Source: Acanthamoeba castellanii str. Neff (taxonomy: Eukaryota; Discosea; Longamoebia; Acanthamoebidae). Taken from it: 64,000 bases of DNA. The notes beneath the pieces are model-generated. The model had not been told where the DNA came from. It worked only from the letters and a program-made list of their open reading frames with translations, and searched no databases. Position numbers and translations under genes: made by a program. Below, in pieces: positions 1-12,196 of the stretch. The stretch is taken from contig NW_004457372.1 of the NCBI RefSeq assembly GCF_000313135.1, positions 57,087-121,086 on the forward strand, given 5' to 3'. The first letter of the stretch is position 1. The number at the start of each line of letters is the position of its first letter.

Positions 1-185
1 CCTCATCGTCTTCTGCCTACTTCTCTTCACCATCAATCTCCCCCGCCCTCCCGAATCGATCATCGTAATCATCCATGACGCGCCAGTAAAAAAAGCACAG
101 ACGTAAGGGACACGTCGTCATCAACTACATCACCAAGAAGAGAATAGAAGAATAGATAGAAAAAGGAAGAAGACAAGAGCACTCT
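1..185. other. gene-free leader upstream of START-RasGAP gene
   Basis: Short stretch before the first ATG, partly purine-rich (AAGAAG runs), probably promoter and 5' UTR of the following gene. No other feature is visible. Confidence 0.4.
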
Positions 186-3100
186 ATGGAAAAGACGACG
201 AACGCCCCGACCGAGCCACCAGACCCCAGTCCGCGTTCCAAACGAAGGGAGCGACGCAAGACGCTCCACCTCGGCTCGCTCTCTCACCTCACCGTCAGCG
301 GCGGCGGCGGCGGCAGCGGCAGCGGCGGCAAGTCGGCGTCTGTCGAAGACCTCGAGCACCCGCTCAACAGGGAGAGAGGCGGCAGCGGCGGCCGAACGAC
401 CGGCAGTGGAGTGCTGGCCAGCGGGCCGGCCAGCGCGAGCCGGCCAGGAGGCCCCCTCAGCGGCAGCGGCCCCGTGAGCGGAAAGAGCGCCGCGAGCGTG
501 TTCTCGATTGGCAGCGGCGGCGGAGCGGCGGACAGCGACGGTAATGCCAAAGACACGAGCAGCAGCAGCAGCAGCAAGCGGCTCAGCAGAAAGCTGCGGA
601 AGGCGCCGGCGGGCAGCGGGGTGGCCGAGGGGGAGCTCATCCTGCTGCGGCTCGAGGGCCGCATCCTCGAAGAGAAGGAACGCGAACGTGAGAAGGAAAA
701 GCGACGCAACGAACTGCAACAGCAGCAGCAACAACCGACAAAGGAGGATGATGAACAGCAACAGCAACAGCAACAGCAGCAGCAGCAGCAGCAGCTGGCG
801 ATGGCGGCGGTGCTGTCGCCAAAGGACTTGACGCGAGGGGGAACGCTCAAGAGGATGATGCTGGCCAAGGCCGGCGGCGGCAGCGGCGTGGGGAGCAACC
901 TGCGCGACGAGATGTCGGGCGAGAAGACCGCCGGAAGCGGTATCTGCGTCAACAACAATAACAACAGCACCGGCGCCGCGGCCAACAACAGTAACAATGG
1001 AGGCGGAGGCGAGGGCGACGCGGCGCCGCTGGAGCGGCGGCAGCTCAACCCGCTGGTACTCAAGAGCCAGGAGGACGCCTCGGCGTCGTCACTTCAGAAG
1101 GCCCTCAGCTGCGTGCACGAGGAAGACGCTTCGCTCTTGCCTCCGCTTCCCAGTACGCACCGCCGCACCGCCGCACGCATGGGCATTGCACCTGATTGCA
1201 CACGGGCAGCAGACTGACCACACCTCCGGTGAATGTCACAGTGGAACGGCTGCATCGCAAGTCGCTGGGCGGGTGGATGGAGCAGCTCACTCGGCGGGCC
1301 AGCGCAGCGCAATCGCCCAGGTACTTACTGCCGCTGCCACCCTCTCAATCTTAGCCAGCTCCACGCATTTAATTCGGTTGTGTGTCGTGTGTGCGTGTGT
1401 GTGTGCGGTGGTGTCGAATGCAACACAGCGATACGGAAGATAAAGAGTTGATCGAGTTCGAAGAGGCCGAGATCGCATGCCTGTTCTGGATGCAGGTGGA
1501 GCTCTACCGCCAGGCGTGTCGTTTCGAGCGAGACAAGGCTGAGAAAGAGGGCCGGCTCTCCACGTCCTCCACCACTACCACCACGACGGCCACGGCCGCA
1601 GCCGCCAGCGGCTCGTCGTCACCTGCTCCGTCTCGTCGGGCGACGACCGGAGGCAACAGCAGCGCCGCCGCTGCCACCAGTGAAGCAGGTGACGCGAACC
1701 GCGGCGGGCCGGTACTCGGAGTGGCGCACAGAAGGACGCACCCGTCGGCGCCTGTACATAAGATCTCGTCCCTGGGCTGGCCCATCACGCCATCCCACGG
1801 CAGCTACATCACCACGCCACCACAGCAACCGATTTTGAGTACCTCCACTGCCTCCCTTCTCCCCACACACACCACACACGCACACGCACACGCACACATC
1901 GCACACACACGTACCACCGCACGCACACGCACCACTTTAAACTCATCTTTGGCCCTCCAAAGGTTCACACGAGTTGCGGCTTCGAATATTCCAGCAGCAC
2001 GTGGCGGAGGACGCGCCTCTGCGGATCGACCTCAAGAGCAGCACCGTCAAGGACATCGCGCTCGAGATGGACGCCCTCTCCTCTTCTTCCTCCCCCTCTT
2101 CCCTCTCCTCCTCCTCCTCCTTTTCAACATCAACTGTCACCACGTTGTCGTCGTCGTCGCTGTCGCTCACCGCGCAGTCGCCGCTCTCCTCCTTCTCGTT
2201 CTCTCCCCTGCCGTCGCCGCTTCCGTCGCCCACCTCATCGTCCTCGTCGGCGTCGGCGTCGGCCTCTCCGTTCTCGGCCGACAACCTCCAGGCCCATCCG
2301 CACCCGGCGCTCCTGCACCCGCACCTCCCCGACCTGCTGTTCCGCGAGGCCCAGCGGCAGGTGTTCCTCCAGCTGCGCCGGGAGGCGTTCCCTTCCTTTC
2401 TTCAGCTTTTTTTCTCGGCCTCGCTCGAGGCCATGGACCACCCACAGCCGCTCCCCGAGGCACGTACCACCCGAGCTCGCTTGTGTCGTGCGTGTGCGTG
2501 TCGTGTCGTGCGTGTGCGGTGACTGAACTGACGGTGGTCTCGACAGGTGGTGTTTGAGGAGTTCCGACGCGAGTATTCCAAGTCGGAAGCACCAGTTTCG
2601 GCCGACGCTCCCGACGACCACGGCTGGCATTTCCTGGAGGCCACCAAAGGCGTCAGGTACGCACACGCACCACCGCGCCACCGCGCCACCGCGCCACCGC
2701 ACACGCGCCGCCGCACGCGCCCCTCTGATGTGCGAAGTGCAGGTGCCTCCGCAAGTTCTACCCCGGCAAGGACATCGGGTGCGCCAAGGCCGTCGGCGTG
2801 GTGGGCGCGCCGGCGGCGCAGGTGTTCCGCCTGGTGATGGCCTGCAGCGAGACGCGGCAGGAGTGGGACGAGCTCTACCTGTCGGGTAAGGTGACCGAGA
2901 ACCTGGCCTCCAACATCCAGCTCCTCTACTTTTCCATGCGCAGCCTGTGCAAGACGGTGCGCAAACGCGACTTTGTGGTGGCCCGCGCGTTTGCGGTGCT
3001 GCGCGGGAAGGAGGGCGAGCGCGGCGGCGCGCCGCGGGACACGTTCGTGGTCATCTCCAAGTCGGTGCCGTCGGCCGCGCACCCGCCCCAGAAGGAGTTT

Positions 3101-6100
3101 GTGCGCGGCGAGGAGGTGATCGAGGGCTGGATCTTCAAGGAGACCGGCAACAACTCGTCGCTCATCACGCGGGTCGTGTCGATCGACTTCCGCGGCAAGA
3201 TTCCGCCCTCGGTCGTCAACGCACTCAACCACCGGTTCGCCTTCCACTGCGCACGCACACATCATCACCATCGCACACGCGCACGCACCACCGCACACCC
3301 ACATGCCGCTTGACAGTGAACTAATGCGTGTGGATGACCGTGGTGATGATAGGTTGGCGATTACGTCGGTCCTCAACATCAAGGCGGTGTTCGACAAGGT
3401 GCGCGAGAAGACCAAGGAGCTGATGGAGCCCGACCGCGACACCTACTTCCCGTTCGTTGCCCGGGTCATGTACCCGCACCAGTTCATCACTCGCGAGGAG
3501 ACTGCCAACGAGTACTCGCCCAGTCTCATCGGCGGCAGCGGCGCCGATGACGGTTCTGGTAACCCCTCGGCCTCGGGGGCATCGGCGTCGGGCTCGGGCT
3601 CGTCGTCGTCGCTGTTGGCCGTAAGCCCGAGCAAACCGGCACGGCGCGGGGTCAAGATCAGCGAAGACGTGGACGAGAGCGATGGCGGCCACAAGCGCGA
3701 GTGCGGCCGGCCGACGCCGAGGCCCGCCGCCGAGTTCCCGATTCTGTCGGTGATGGAGGGCGAGCTGGTGACCGTCGTCAAGAAGGTGCCCGGCTCCAAG
3801 CTCTGGTACGACTCCGCTCACCATCACCACCACCATCATCATCACTGCATGTCTCGCATTGCTGACGTGGCCGCGGCGGTGGTATGTGTCTGTGGCACAG
3901 GGAGGGATTCCACAACCGGAGACGGGGCCTGGTCAACATCGACTACATCGACCCGATCCTGCCCACGTTGCCCAGCCCGTCGACAAATATGATCATGGTA
4001 CGCGAAGGGGCAACCGCACACAGAAAAGGACTCGGCCAGTCTCACTTGGTTTTCGCTTGTGTGTCGGCCGTGTCCAGAACCCGGGCATGGTGTCGCTGAT
4101 GGAGATCCTGCTCGAGAGCGACTGCCGCGTGGTGTTCACGCTGCTGTCGGTCGTGGATCTGGCCTTCAACCAGTCCATTCCGGAGGCCATCATCCGAATT
4201 CACGAGGTGGGTGGCGCGCCCACAGTTTTGATCAAGTCCGCCATCACGCTCGACCTGTCCAGTACGTCGCCTTCTTCACATTCCTTTCTGGCTCGGCATT
4301 TGGTGGGGCGGCGGCGTGGAATGTGAAACATGTATGGGCTCGCCTAAATAACAGATCTGTTACTTTGCGCAGAGAGCACGGCCGTGGGGACGCTGTTCCG
4401 GGGGAGCGAGATCCACACGTCACTGCTCTCCAGCTACGCCAAGACGGTGGCCAAGAAGTACCTCACCAAGACCCTGACGTCGCTCATCCACAACGTGTGC
4501 CAGCTCTACGACGAGGGCAAGTCGTTCGAGGTCGACCCGGCGCGGCTCAAGGAGGGCGAGGTGCTGTCCGAAAACGCCGATCAGCTCGTTACCACCACGC
4601 GCAGCTTCCTTGAGAAGATCCTCCGCACTGTCGACGAATGTCCAGCGTACCTCCACCCGTCCCCTTGACTTGGCGTGCGTCGTGTCGTGTGTGTCGTGTG
4701 TGTCGTGTGTGTCGTGTCGTGTGTGTGTGTGCGTGGTCGTGCGTGGTCGTGATCGTTGGTTGTTTCACGTTCCACCACTCTTGCTCTGCGCAGGTCGTTG
4801 CGCGACATTTGTCGGCATCTTCAGCGGGAGGTGTCCTCCAAGTACCCGGGCACCCACTACACCGTGCTCGGTGGCCTCTTCTTCCTTCGCCTCCTCTGTC
4901 CTGCCATCGTTTCGCCCACAGAGCGAGCCCTTATCAAGGGTGCGTGTCGTGTGTCGTGTGTCGTGTCATGTCGTGTGTCGTGTTGTGTCTCACACGAAGT
5001 TTGTGCGCGTCTCCATTCTTGCAGGCCAAGTATCGCCGGGCGTGCGGCGTGGGTTGGTGATGATCTCCAAGGTCCTCCAAAATCTGGCCAACGGGATCGA
5101 GTTCGGGTGCAAGGAGGCCCACATGGCCATCCTCAACCCGTTCATCATCGAGAACCTTGCCGTCGTTCACATGTTCTTCGACAAGCTCACCGTACCTATA
5201 CATTGATGTATTGATGTATTGATGTATTTAATGATATATCGAACGTTGTTGTTGTTTTGTGTTATAGGACGAAACGGAGGTCAACAAGGCGCTCAAGGCC
5301 GAGGAGCGGGTGCGCGACAAGCAGGACGTGGACACCGATCTGCCGCAGGACTCACTCAACGTCATGCACGCCGAGCTGAGCAAGCACCTCGACGGCATCG
5401 CCGACAAGTTGGAATTCGAGGAGACCGTACGCGTCCCATCTCGAAACGCTCACCGCACACGCACCACCGCACACGCACGCACACGCGCACGAGCGCACGG
5501 CTGACCTCGTTGTGTCGACAGGAGGCTGGAATGCCGACCCTCGAGCGGCTGTTGAGCGTGCTCACGCTTCTGGGGCCTCCGTCGACAGAAATCAACAAGT
5601 CGTCGACGAGCGCCCTGAAGGGGCACCTCCGTCGGCTCTCGTTCGGCAAGGGCTCCTTCATCAAGACCTTCAAGGTATGCAACGCTCGCGGCGCTTCAGC
5701 CCAACACACAGCGACCACAACACTCACGACACACACACACACACACACACACAACACGCGTCCACGCTACAGCAAGAGCGAGAGGCGCAGAAGGAAAAGG
5801 AATCGGCGGTGCCGAAGAGCATCATCGTGACCAACCCGGACAAAAGCGAGCCCGTGCTGTTGCCCACGATCGAGGAGATCATGGAGGAGCGTATTGAAGT
5901 GGTCGGCAACGAGGACCTCGACTTCTCGCCCGAACAGCGACGACGAGGTACGGCTGCCTTTTCACCGCCTCTCCTCGTACCACATCTTAACCGAACTCGT
6001 GTCGTGTCGTGTCGTGTCGTGTCGTGTCGTGTCGTGTCGTGTCGTGTCGTGTCGTGTCGTGCAGCCAAACTGAAGAAGGACAAGCTGGAGAAGATACTGG

Positions 6101-7146
6101 GCGTGGCGCTCAGCCCGGAGAACCTCAGCGCGCAGCTCTGTGGCGGCAGCGCGTCTACCTCGGCCCCGCCCTCTGCCCGCGGCGACAAGAACGTGCTGGC
6201 CGTCAAGGACATTCGTGAGCGCGCCCGCTCGACCACGGTCGCCCCGGCCGGTTCGTCGCCGTCGGGTCCCGCGGACAGCAAGCGGCGGCAGTCGTCGACC
6301 GACCGCACCACCAAGCGCGACGCCGACGGCGCCCGACGATCACCGCGGCGCGACGACAAGGGCAGCGCCGGCGACCAGCGGCAGCAGCGCAGCAAGCACC
6401 ACCAGTACACGGCCACCGTGCCCGGGGCCTCGCACAAGCAGAAGCTCGTCCACAAGCGGCTCAAGCTGCAGAAGCTGCTTGGCACCCACATCTCCTCGGA
6501 GAGCATGATGAATCAGGTCGGCCCGTCATCTTCATCGTCGTCGTCGACCGATCCGACCGCCGCCTCGTTCGGCGACGACGAGCGCTCAATTGACGACGAC
6601 TCCGCCTCGACGTCGTCATCGCCTTCATCTCCCTCGTCGATACGAAAGAAGTGGTGGCTCGGCGGCGGCGGTGGAAGTGGAGCCGAGGCGATGATGGAAA
6701 AGGAGGGGAACGACCCACCGTCGCCGCCGCGCTCTGGGGAGGACGGCAGTGCCGGGAGGCGGCGACACAAGACGGCGCCCGAGCGGCCCAGCGGCGGCGG
6801 TGGAAGTGGAGGGAGTGGAGGAGGTGGTGGAGGTGGAGGTGGCGGCCTCAACAACTTCATGCGCAAGTGGAACACGAGCGACACGGCCAAGGAGCGCGAG
6901 CGGAAGAAGAGCTTCATCCCGTGGATCGGCAACAACGGAACGCCGCCATCGGGGAGCGATGATGAAGCGGATGCAGGAGGAGGGTCGATGATCGAGCAGC
7001 CGCAACCGGCCGAAGCCAAGCAGCAGAAGCGGAGGAAGGAGACCTTCACGGGCTTCTTCCGACGGCGACTCGACAGCGGCGGCTCCTCCCCAGAGACACC
7101 GGTGTCGGCCATCGCCGCCAAGGCCGCCGAAGACATTGCTGAGTAG
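186..7146 (+). CDS. START-domain and RasGAP-domain protein, multi-exon
   Basis: Predicted GTPase-activating protein for a Ras-family GTPase, with a lipid-binding START-like domain ahead of it. Exon 1 (ATG at 186) encodes a low-complexity Ser/Gly-rich N terminus with a basic start and a long Gln tract (about 710-795). The START-like region lies at about 2548-3250; its exons join cleanly (KGVR/CLRKFYPGKDIG) and include the motif EWDELYLSG. The RasGAP domain lies at about 4080-5200: the arginine finger sits in TLFRGSE (about 4390), followed by FLRLLCPAIVSP (about 4885) and NLANGIEFG (about 5088). The C terminus (about 5270-7143) is charged, Ser- and Gly-rich, ending with TAG at 7144-7146. At least ten introns are visible, most with GTACG-type donors. 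Domain identity is confident; exact exon borders around 1160-1990 and 3250-3360 are provisional. Membrane-lipid-coupled Ras inactivation is inference. Confidence 0.85.
5999..6061. repeat. (GTGTC)n pentanucleotide array in intron
   Basis: About twelve uninterrupted copies of GTGTC occupy almost the whole 3' half of an intron of the START-RasGAP gene and run to within a few bases of the acceptor (cgtgcag). Read as coding it would give repeating VSCR, which is an artefact. Confidence 0.9.
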
Positions 7147-7435
7147 CATAGTTCTACTTGAAGATGAGGATGAAGATGATGAAGACGGAGAAGAAGTAGA
7201 AGAGTTTGCAAGCACCGTGGAGGAGGGTGATAGAGAGACGAGTGTTTGCTTGTACCGCCGATAGACCTCAAACATGTACAGGTTACAAACCAAGGAAACG
7301 ATGAACGTAGCGGCAGAAGAAGGTGAAGGTCACTTCCACGGAGTGTGACGTGAACTCCTCAATGAGGGGCTGTCGGGGAATTAGAGGGCGAAGCTACCAG
7401 AAGAAGACGACAAGCTTGGAGGCAAGACCTGCAAG
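7147..7435. other. intergenic spacer (RasGAP 3' / PLC 5')
   Basis: 289 bp between two genes on the same strand, purine-rich at its left end (gatgaagatg repeats). No ORF with family similarity, no clear TATA element. Confidence 0.5.
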
Positions 7436-9752
7436 ATGAGCGCCACCTCATCGAATGCCTTGGGCACGCCATTCGATGAAGGCACCACCGGTGGAGGGGA
7501 GGCGAAGAAGGGAGATGCGGCGGTGAAGCATGTGGTGGTGCTCATGCTCGAGAATCGTTCGTTCGACAACGCCCTGGGCTACCTCGATTCGCATCATCCG
7601 TTCGACGGACTCCATCCCACGCCCTCTTCATCTCAAGCGACCACTACGCAAACAGCTGATCTTGTTGCACAAGAGCGAGAGAGCAAGGCCGCGGAAGATG
7701 GAAGGAGTAGCAGCGGTAGCGAGGCGAAGGAGGAAGTGAAGATGAACAGGGCCTACTTCAACACGACTTCAGGCGGGGACGAGGCAGTGTGGCCCGAGCC
7801 CAAGGCCCAGTTCTACACGCCCGTCGACCCGCCCCACTCGCACAAGGAGATCATGGAGCAGATGTTTGGCGAGGGCCGCGTTCCCTCCTTCCCTCAAGAC
7901 GCTTCATCCACGCCACCCAAGGTACACAATCGTGTTACTTATTATTTATTATTTATTTACAATTTATCAATATAAATTACATAATTAAATCAAACTGTGG
8001 GCGTGCAGCCGGACATGAGCGGCTTCCTGTCGTGGTACGCGCGCCGGTGTGGGGAGTGGCGGTACCCCCACAAGCTGGACGCCGACGAGCACCACAAGGT
8101 CATGCACGCCTACACGCCTCGTGATCTCCCCGTCCTGAGGTACCCACCGCACACGCACACGCACACGCACACGCACCACGGCACACGCACACGCACACGC
8201 ACACGCACACGCACACGCACACGGCACACGCACACGCACACGCACACGCACACGCACACGCGTACACGCGTGCACGCACACGCACATGCACACGCCACCG
8301 CACAGGCACTAACGATCGACGCCTGCAGCACGCTGGCCCGGGAGTACGCGTTCAGTGATGCGTGGTTCTGTTCGATGCCCGGCCCGACGGCGCCCAACCG
8401 CCAGTTCCTCCACTCGGCGACGTCGGCCGGGCTCACGGCCAACAGCGGCCGGCCGCAGCACCAGCCGACCCTCTTCGACATGCTCGACGCCGCGGGGCGC
8501 GACTGGAAGGTGTACTACCACGACATCTCCACCGTCATGACCTTCTCGCGCGCGCTCGCGAGGCCCGACTTTGCTCGGCGCTTCGCGGGCTTCGAGCGGT
8601 TCGAGGCCGACGTGGCCGGCGACGACTTCCCGGCCTATTCGTTCATCGAACCGCGCATCTTCGACGATCCCATCAACGGCCTCTACTCCAACGACCAGGT
8701 ACCGCACACGCACGACCGCACACGCAGCTCACATTATTGATCGCACACACACGCACACAACCCTAGCACCCGCCGCACGACGTGCGACGAGGTGAGGTTC
8801 TGCTGGCGCGGGTCTACGAAGCGATGCGCAGTTCGCCGCACTGGGAGTCGTCGCTGCTGCTGGTACTCTATGACGAGCACGGCGGCTACTACGATCACGT
8901 CCCCCCACCCTACCTGCGACCAGCGACGCAGGCCGGACCACCGGCCGCCTTCGACTTTTCGGTGTTGGGCCCGCGCGTGCCGGCCGTGTTCGTGTCGCCG
9001 CTGATCGAACGGCGGCAGCCGCCCGTGCGCCCACGGTCTGGCGACCAGTACTTCACCCACGAGTCCTTCATTCTTACGCTGGCCAAGGTGCGCATCTGAC
9101 GATCAACTGCGATCGCCCGACTCGGGTTCTCACGTGTGTGCGTGTGCGGTGGTGCGTGTCGTGTCGTGTGCGGTCGCAGATGTGGAATCTGGACGCCAGC
9201 GTGCTCGAGTGGCAGCACGACCCCTCACAAATCGCAACCTTTGAGTGGCTGTGGCAGGGACGACCCATCAGCGACGACTCACACAAGGTACGCAGCGTAG
9301 CGCATCGCAATCATGACGTGTGAGGTGCGTGCGCGGTCATGCGTGCGCTTTGGCTAAAGCCGGACAATGTGCAGGAGCACGTGCGAATGCCGGCCTGGCG
9401 CGGGTTGGAGGCCGCCAGCGTGGCGTTCCCGCACGAGGGCATGGACCCCTACGAGGGCAACTACGAGGTCAAGTGGGTCGGCTGGGCCGTGGCGTCGGCC
9501 CTGTTCCTGCGCGACGAGGTGCGGGTGGACCACCCGGAGGTCCGCCGGTGGTGCGACGACGTGGTGGGCCTCCGGTCCACGCTCTCGGCGGGTACGTTCA
9601 TGGACGGGTTCGGCAAGGTGGTCGACGCGACCCGGCAGCGGCTGGCCGCAGTGGTCGGCGACGATGAGGCGAAGCGGCGCGAGCTCAAGACGACAGAGCC
9701 CTCGGCCCTCCTCCCACTTCTCCACTACCTGGACCAGGTCTGTCACGCTTGA
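7436..9752 (+). CDS. phosphoesterase-family phospholipase C (non-specific PLC / acid phosphatase-like)
   Basis: Predicted phosphatidylcholine-preferring or non-specific phospholipase C of the phosphoesterase family shared by bacterial PLC/AcpA and plant NPC enzymes. Visible family motifs in order: [11 protein letters not shown] (about 7535), GPTAPNR (about 8380), [13 protein letters not shown] (about 8873), [11 protein letters not shown] (about 8970) and the His/Ser motif FTHESFILT (about 9055). ATG at 7436 gives a short polar N terminus; no signal peptide is obvious, so the enzyme may be cytosolic. Six exons can be followed, with introns near 7922-8007, 8140-8335, 8699-8767, 9089-9179 and 9289-9373; the second contains a long CACACG array. 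All catalytic motifs look intact. Stop at 9750-9752, only 45 bp from the stop of the convergent epoxide hydrolase gene, so 3' UTRs must be very short or overlap. Confidence 0.88.
8150..8300. repeat. (CACACG)n/(ACACGC)n microsatellite inside PLC intron
   Basis: Hexanucleotide CACACG copies with occasional CACGGCAC and CGTACACGCGTG interruptions fill an intron of the phospholipase gene. Confidence 0.9.
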
Positions 9753-9796
9753 TGTAACCATAATAAAATAAAATAACATGAAATCAAAAATGATAA

Positions 9797-11379
9797 TCAA
9801 GGGGCAAGGAAGGCCAGGAGGGCGCGGCTCACGCGTTCGGGCTCGTCGTGCTGCACCCAGTGGGTGGCCTCGGGCAGATAGGTCGCGCCACAGACAGCCG
9901 GGTCCCGCTGGCGGCAGTAGGCCAGCGACTTCTCCACCAACACGAGATCGAGTGCCACGTCTAGCGTGTGGCGTGTACGTCGTGCGTTAGGAGTGACTTG
10001 CGATCACATTCGATCACGCACAAGAACACGCACGACCGCACACAGGTACCGTTCTCGCCCCAGATCATATGCAACGGGACACGAATGGCGGGGTCGACTT
10101 CGTTCAGGCGCCTGGCATTGCGGAAGGCAGCGCGGTACCAGTTGAGCATGCCCGTCAGCGCTCCCGGCTCGCTCCACGCTTGCAGTCCTCTGTAGTGTGT
10201 GTGTCGTGTGTGTGTGTGTGGGCGACGCCGTTACTCCTCCAGGGTCTGATGGTCGTTACCTGCGGAGGCTATCGAGCGGGAACGTCTTGCCAATGATGCC
10301 CGAACCCTCTGGCGCGCCCTGCAAAAAAGAGAAGTTGTTCCTGTGTGTCGTTGGTCGTGTCGTGTTGCGTGCAGTTCGTGTGTGGTTATTGGAGTGGCAT
10401 GGCGCAAAGAAGGGGAATTGGAGGGGAACGTACGATCGAATCTTCTCCTCGGGGACGTAGGGCAGCTGGAAGTAGAAGATGTACCAGCTCTTGCCCAGTT
10501 GCGACAGACTCGACGTGAGGTGATCTCTGAACGCTAACGGATGAGGCGCGTTCATGATCACCAGCTTTTCCACCACCTCGGGCCAACGCAGTGCGATCCT
10601 GGCCACGACACAGCAAATATAGCATCATGATCACAATCCTCGAACAACAACAACAACAACAAACATCCGGGCTGTGTCGCACCACCAAGACACAGCCGCG
10701 CCCCAGTCATGACCAATCACCTGATGTGCGCAGTAAGTCAGTAGAGCCAAGTGCTGGTCGGAGCTAAAGACACGGCGCAGGTACGGTGGCCTTGTCGTGG
10801 CCGTAGTGGCGGATGAGGCCGCGGACGTCGTCGGCGAGGTGGTCGATGAAGTAGGCCTCCACGCTCTCGGGCTTCTCGCTTCGGTTGTAGCCGCGCTGGT
10901 CGGGCGCCACCACGAAGTAGCCCGCAGCCACGAGCGCTGGAATGTGCGCGTGCCAGGAGAGGAGCGCCGTCTCGGGGAAGCCGTGGAGCAGGACGGCGAG
11001 CTTCTTCGACGAAGAAGCGCGATCGCCCGCCTCAATCACGTTCAGCCGCACCCCGTTTGTCTCCACCGACGTCTGCCCATGACCCAGGCCGGACATAAAA
11101 AATAATGAGTAATGAGTAATTAATAATTAATAACAAATAAATAATAATGAATGACAAATCAATACATAAAGAGGAAGCCGTTGGGGGGGGGAGCAGAGGT
11201 ACGAAGGTGAGTCCGTCGGTGTGAACGTGCTTGTTGGCGTTCCAGTGGCGCAGTGGCGCAGGCTCCCTGGCGCCGACGAAGAAGTGCACGCAGGCCGCCC
11301 AGGCCGCGACAGCCAGCAGCGCGGCGAGAGTGGGATAGACCACCGACCCCACCAGCACCTTCACGTAGCTCCCACCCAT
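9797..11379 (-). CDS. membrane-anchored alpha/beta-hydrolase, EPHX3/4-like epoxide hydrolase
   Basis: Predicted epoxide hydrolase (epoxide to diol). The first exon (ATG complement at 11377-11379) encodes a single N-terminal TM helix ending before a short basic/aromatic linker, as in EPHX3/EPHX4-type type II proteins. Exon 2 joins in phase ([14 protein letters not shown]). Catalytic-core motifs: oxyanion HGFPE (about 11000), the strand/turn [13 protein letters not shown], the nucleophile motif GHDWG (about 10715), and near the end [13 protein letters not shown], which supplies the catalytic His. All expected nucleophile and His positions are present; the acid residue was not assigned. Several introns interrupt it, some with GTGTG or CGTGTC tracts. 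The stop (complement 9797-9799) is convergent with the phospholipase gene. Specific substrate unknown. Confidence 0.82.
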
Positions 11380-11540
11380 CTCTCCTCCAGAGTGGTGGCG
11401 AACAAACGTATGTCTCCTCGTCCGCCACTGTGATAAGTACAACAACGCCTGGTTTTGAACCGGTTTGATTGCGTGCGCTTTGGCAGGAAAAAACCCAGCA
11501 TGAAAGGTGACTCGCAGCAAGCGAGGCCGCACTCGCCCTA

Positions 11541-11950
11541 CTAGAGGCGAATGAAGCGGCCGAGCTGGGAGTCCCAGTGGACCACGTGTGATGAGCTCGA
11601 CCTGAAGGGCAGAGAGGTAACCTGGCTCTATGCGATTTCAAACAGGTCCGAGGCCACGGTGCCGGCCACGCGGCGCGAGGAACACGTGCAGCGTGGGCTA
11701 ACACGTCCTGCTCGCCTGGCAGCAGCTCGGCCGCGACCAGCAGCGCCCGCAGGGTCCACCGACTGTTGATGTTCACGTCCTGCGCCAGACCGAACTCCAG
11801 CGGCTCGCCATAGTCATTGGGCACCCCGAATTCATCTGCAGCGACGCCCGGGTGCCGCAATGGGGCGCCAGAGAAGGCGCCGTCGGCCTGGAGCGTGTAG
11901 AGGAAGCCGGGGGGCGAGGGGCGGCTGAATGAAAGCGGCCTATGCGGCAT
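11541..11950 (-). CDS. unrecognised small minus-strand gene
   Basis: An open frame begins at ATG (complement 11948-11950) with MPHRPLSFSRPSPPGF and continues through a Leu/Ala-rich stretch to about 11690. A plausible end in another frame, VVHWDSQLGRFIRL, stops at complement 11541-11543. Joining the two needs a short intron (a 42-nt candidate ends with CCCTTCAG near 11597) plus one further frame change, so either the model is incomplete or the sequence carries an indel. No family recognised. It lies between the divergent glycosyltransferase gene and the epoxide hydrolase gene. Confidence 0.35.
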
Positions 11951-12196
11951 AGCCAACGTGGTGGGTTTTTCTCAGTGCTGACAAACCAAACAGCCCGATA
12001 TTATTCGTAAGACCAACCAGCAACGGCACCAATGTTGGCCTGACTGTCTGATTTGCACCAAATCTCTTCGTGCTTCTCTTCCATCTTCAAAATTGAAAGC
12101 AAAAAGATGGTGAGCAAACGCAAGAACATGACATTACTTTTCCTAAAATGGGAAGGGCCACGTCTGTGCACTGAGCCTGCGAGGACAGGAAGATGA

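Noticed and set aside
284..1063. Long minus-strand Leu/Ser-rich ORF opposite exon 1
   Set aside because: Mirror of the GC-rich plus exon; no start/stop context, no motif, while the plus frame fits the gene.
3817..3845. Poly-His coding tract
   Set aside because: The CATCAC repeat falls after the GTACG donor of a START-RasGAP intron and so is not translated.
5999..6061. Open frames reading VSCRVVSCR
   Set aside because: They are translations of GTGTC repeats inside introns, bounded by GT and AG, and occur in many unrelated genes.
8150..8300. Possible CRISPR-like array of short repeats
   Set aside because: Units are 5-9 bp with no unique spacers of 25-40 bp and sit in introns of a eukaryotic gene.
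11440..11480. Possible tRNA T-arm (CCGGTTCAAAACC)
   Set aside because: Stem pairing is poor and no acceptor or anticodon arm can be drawn around it.
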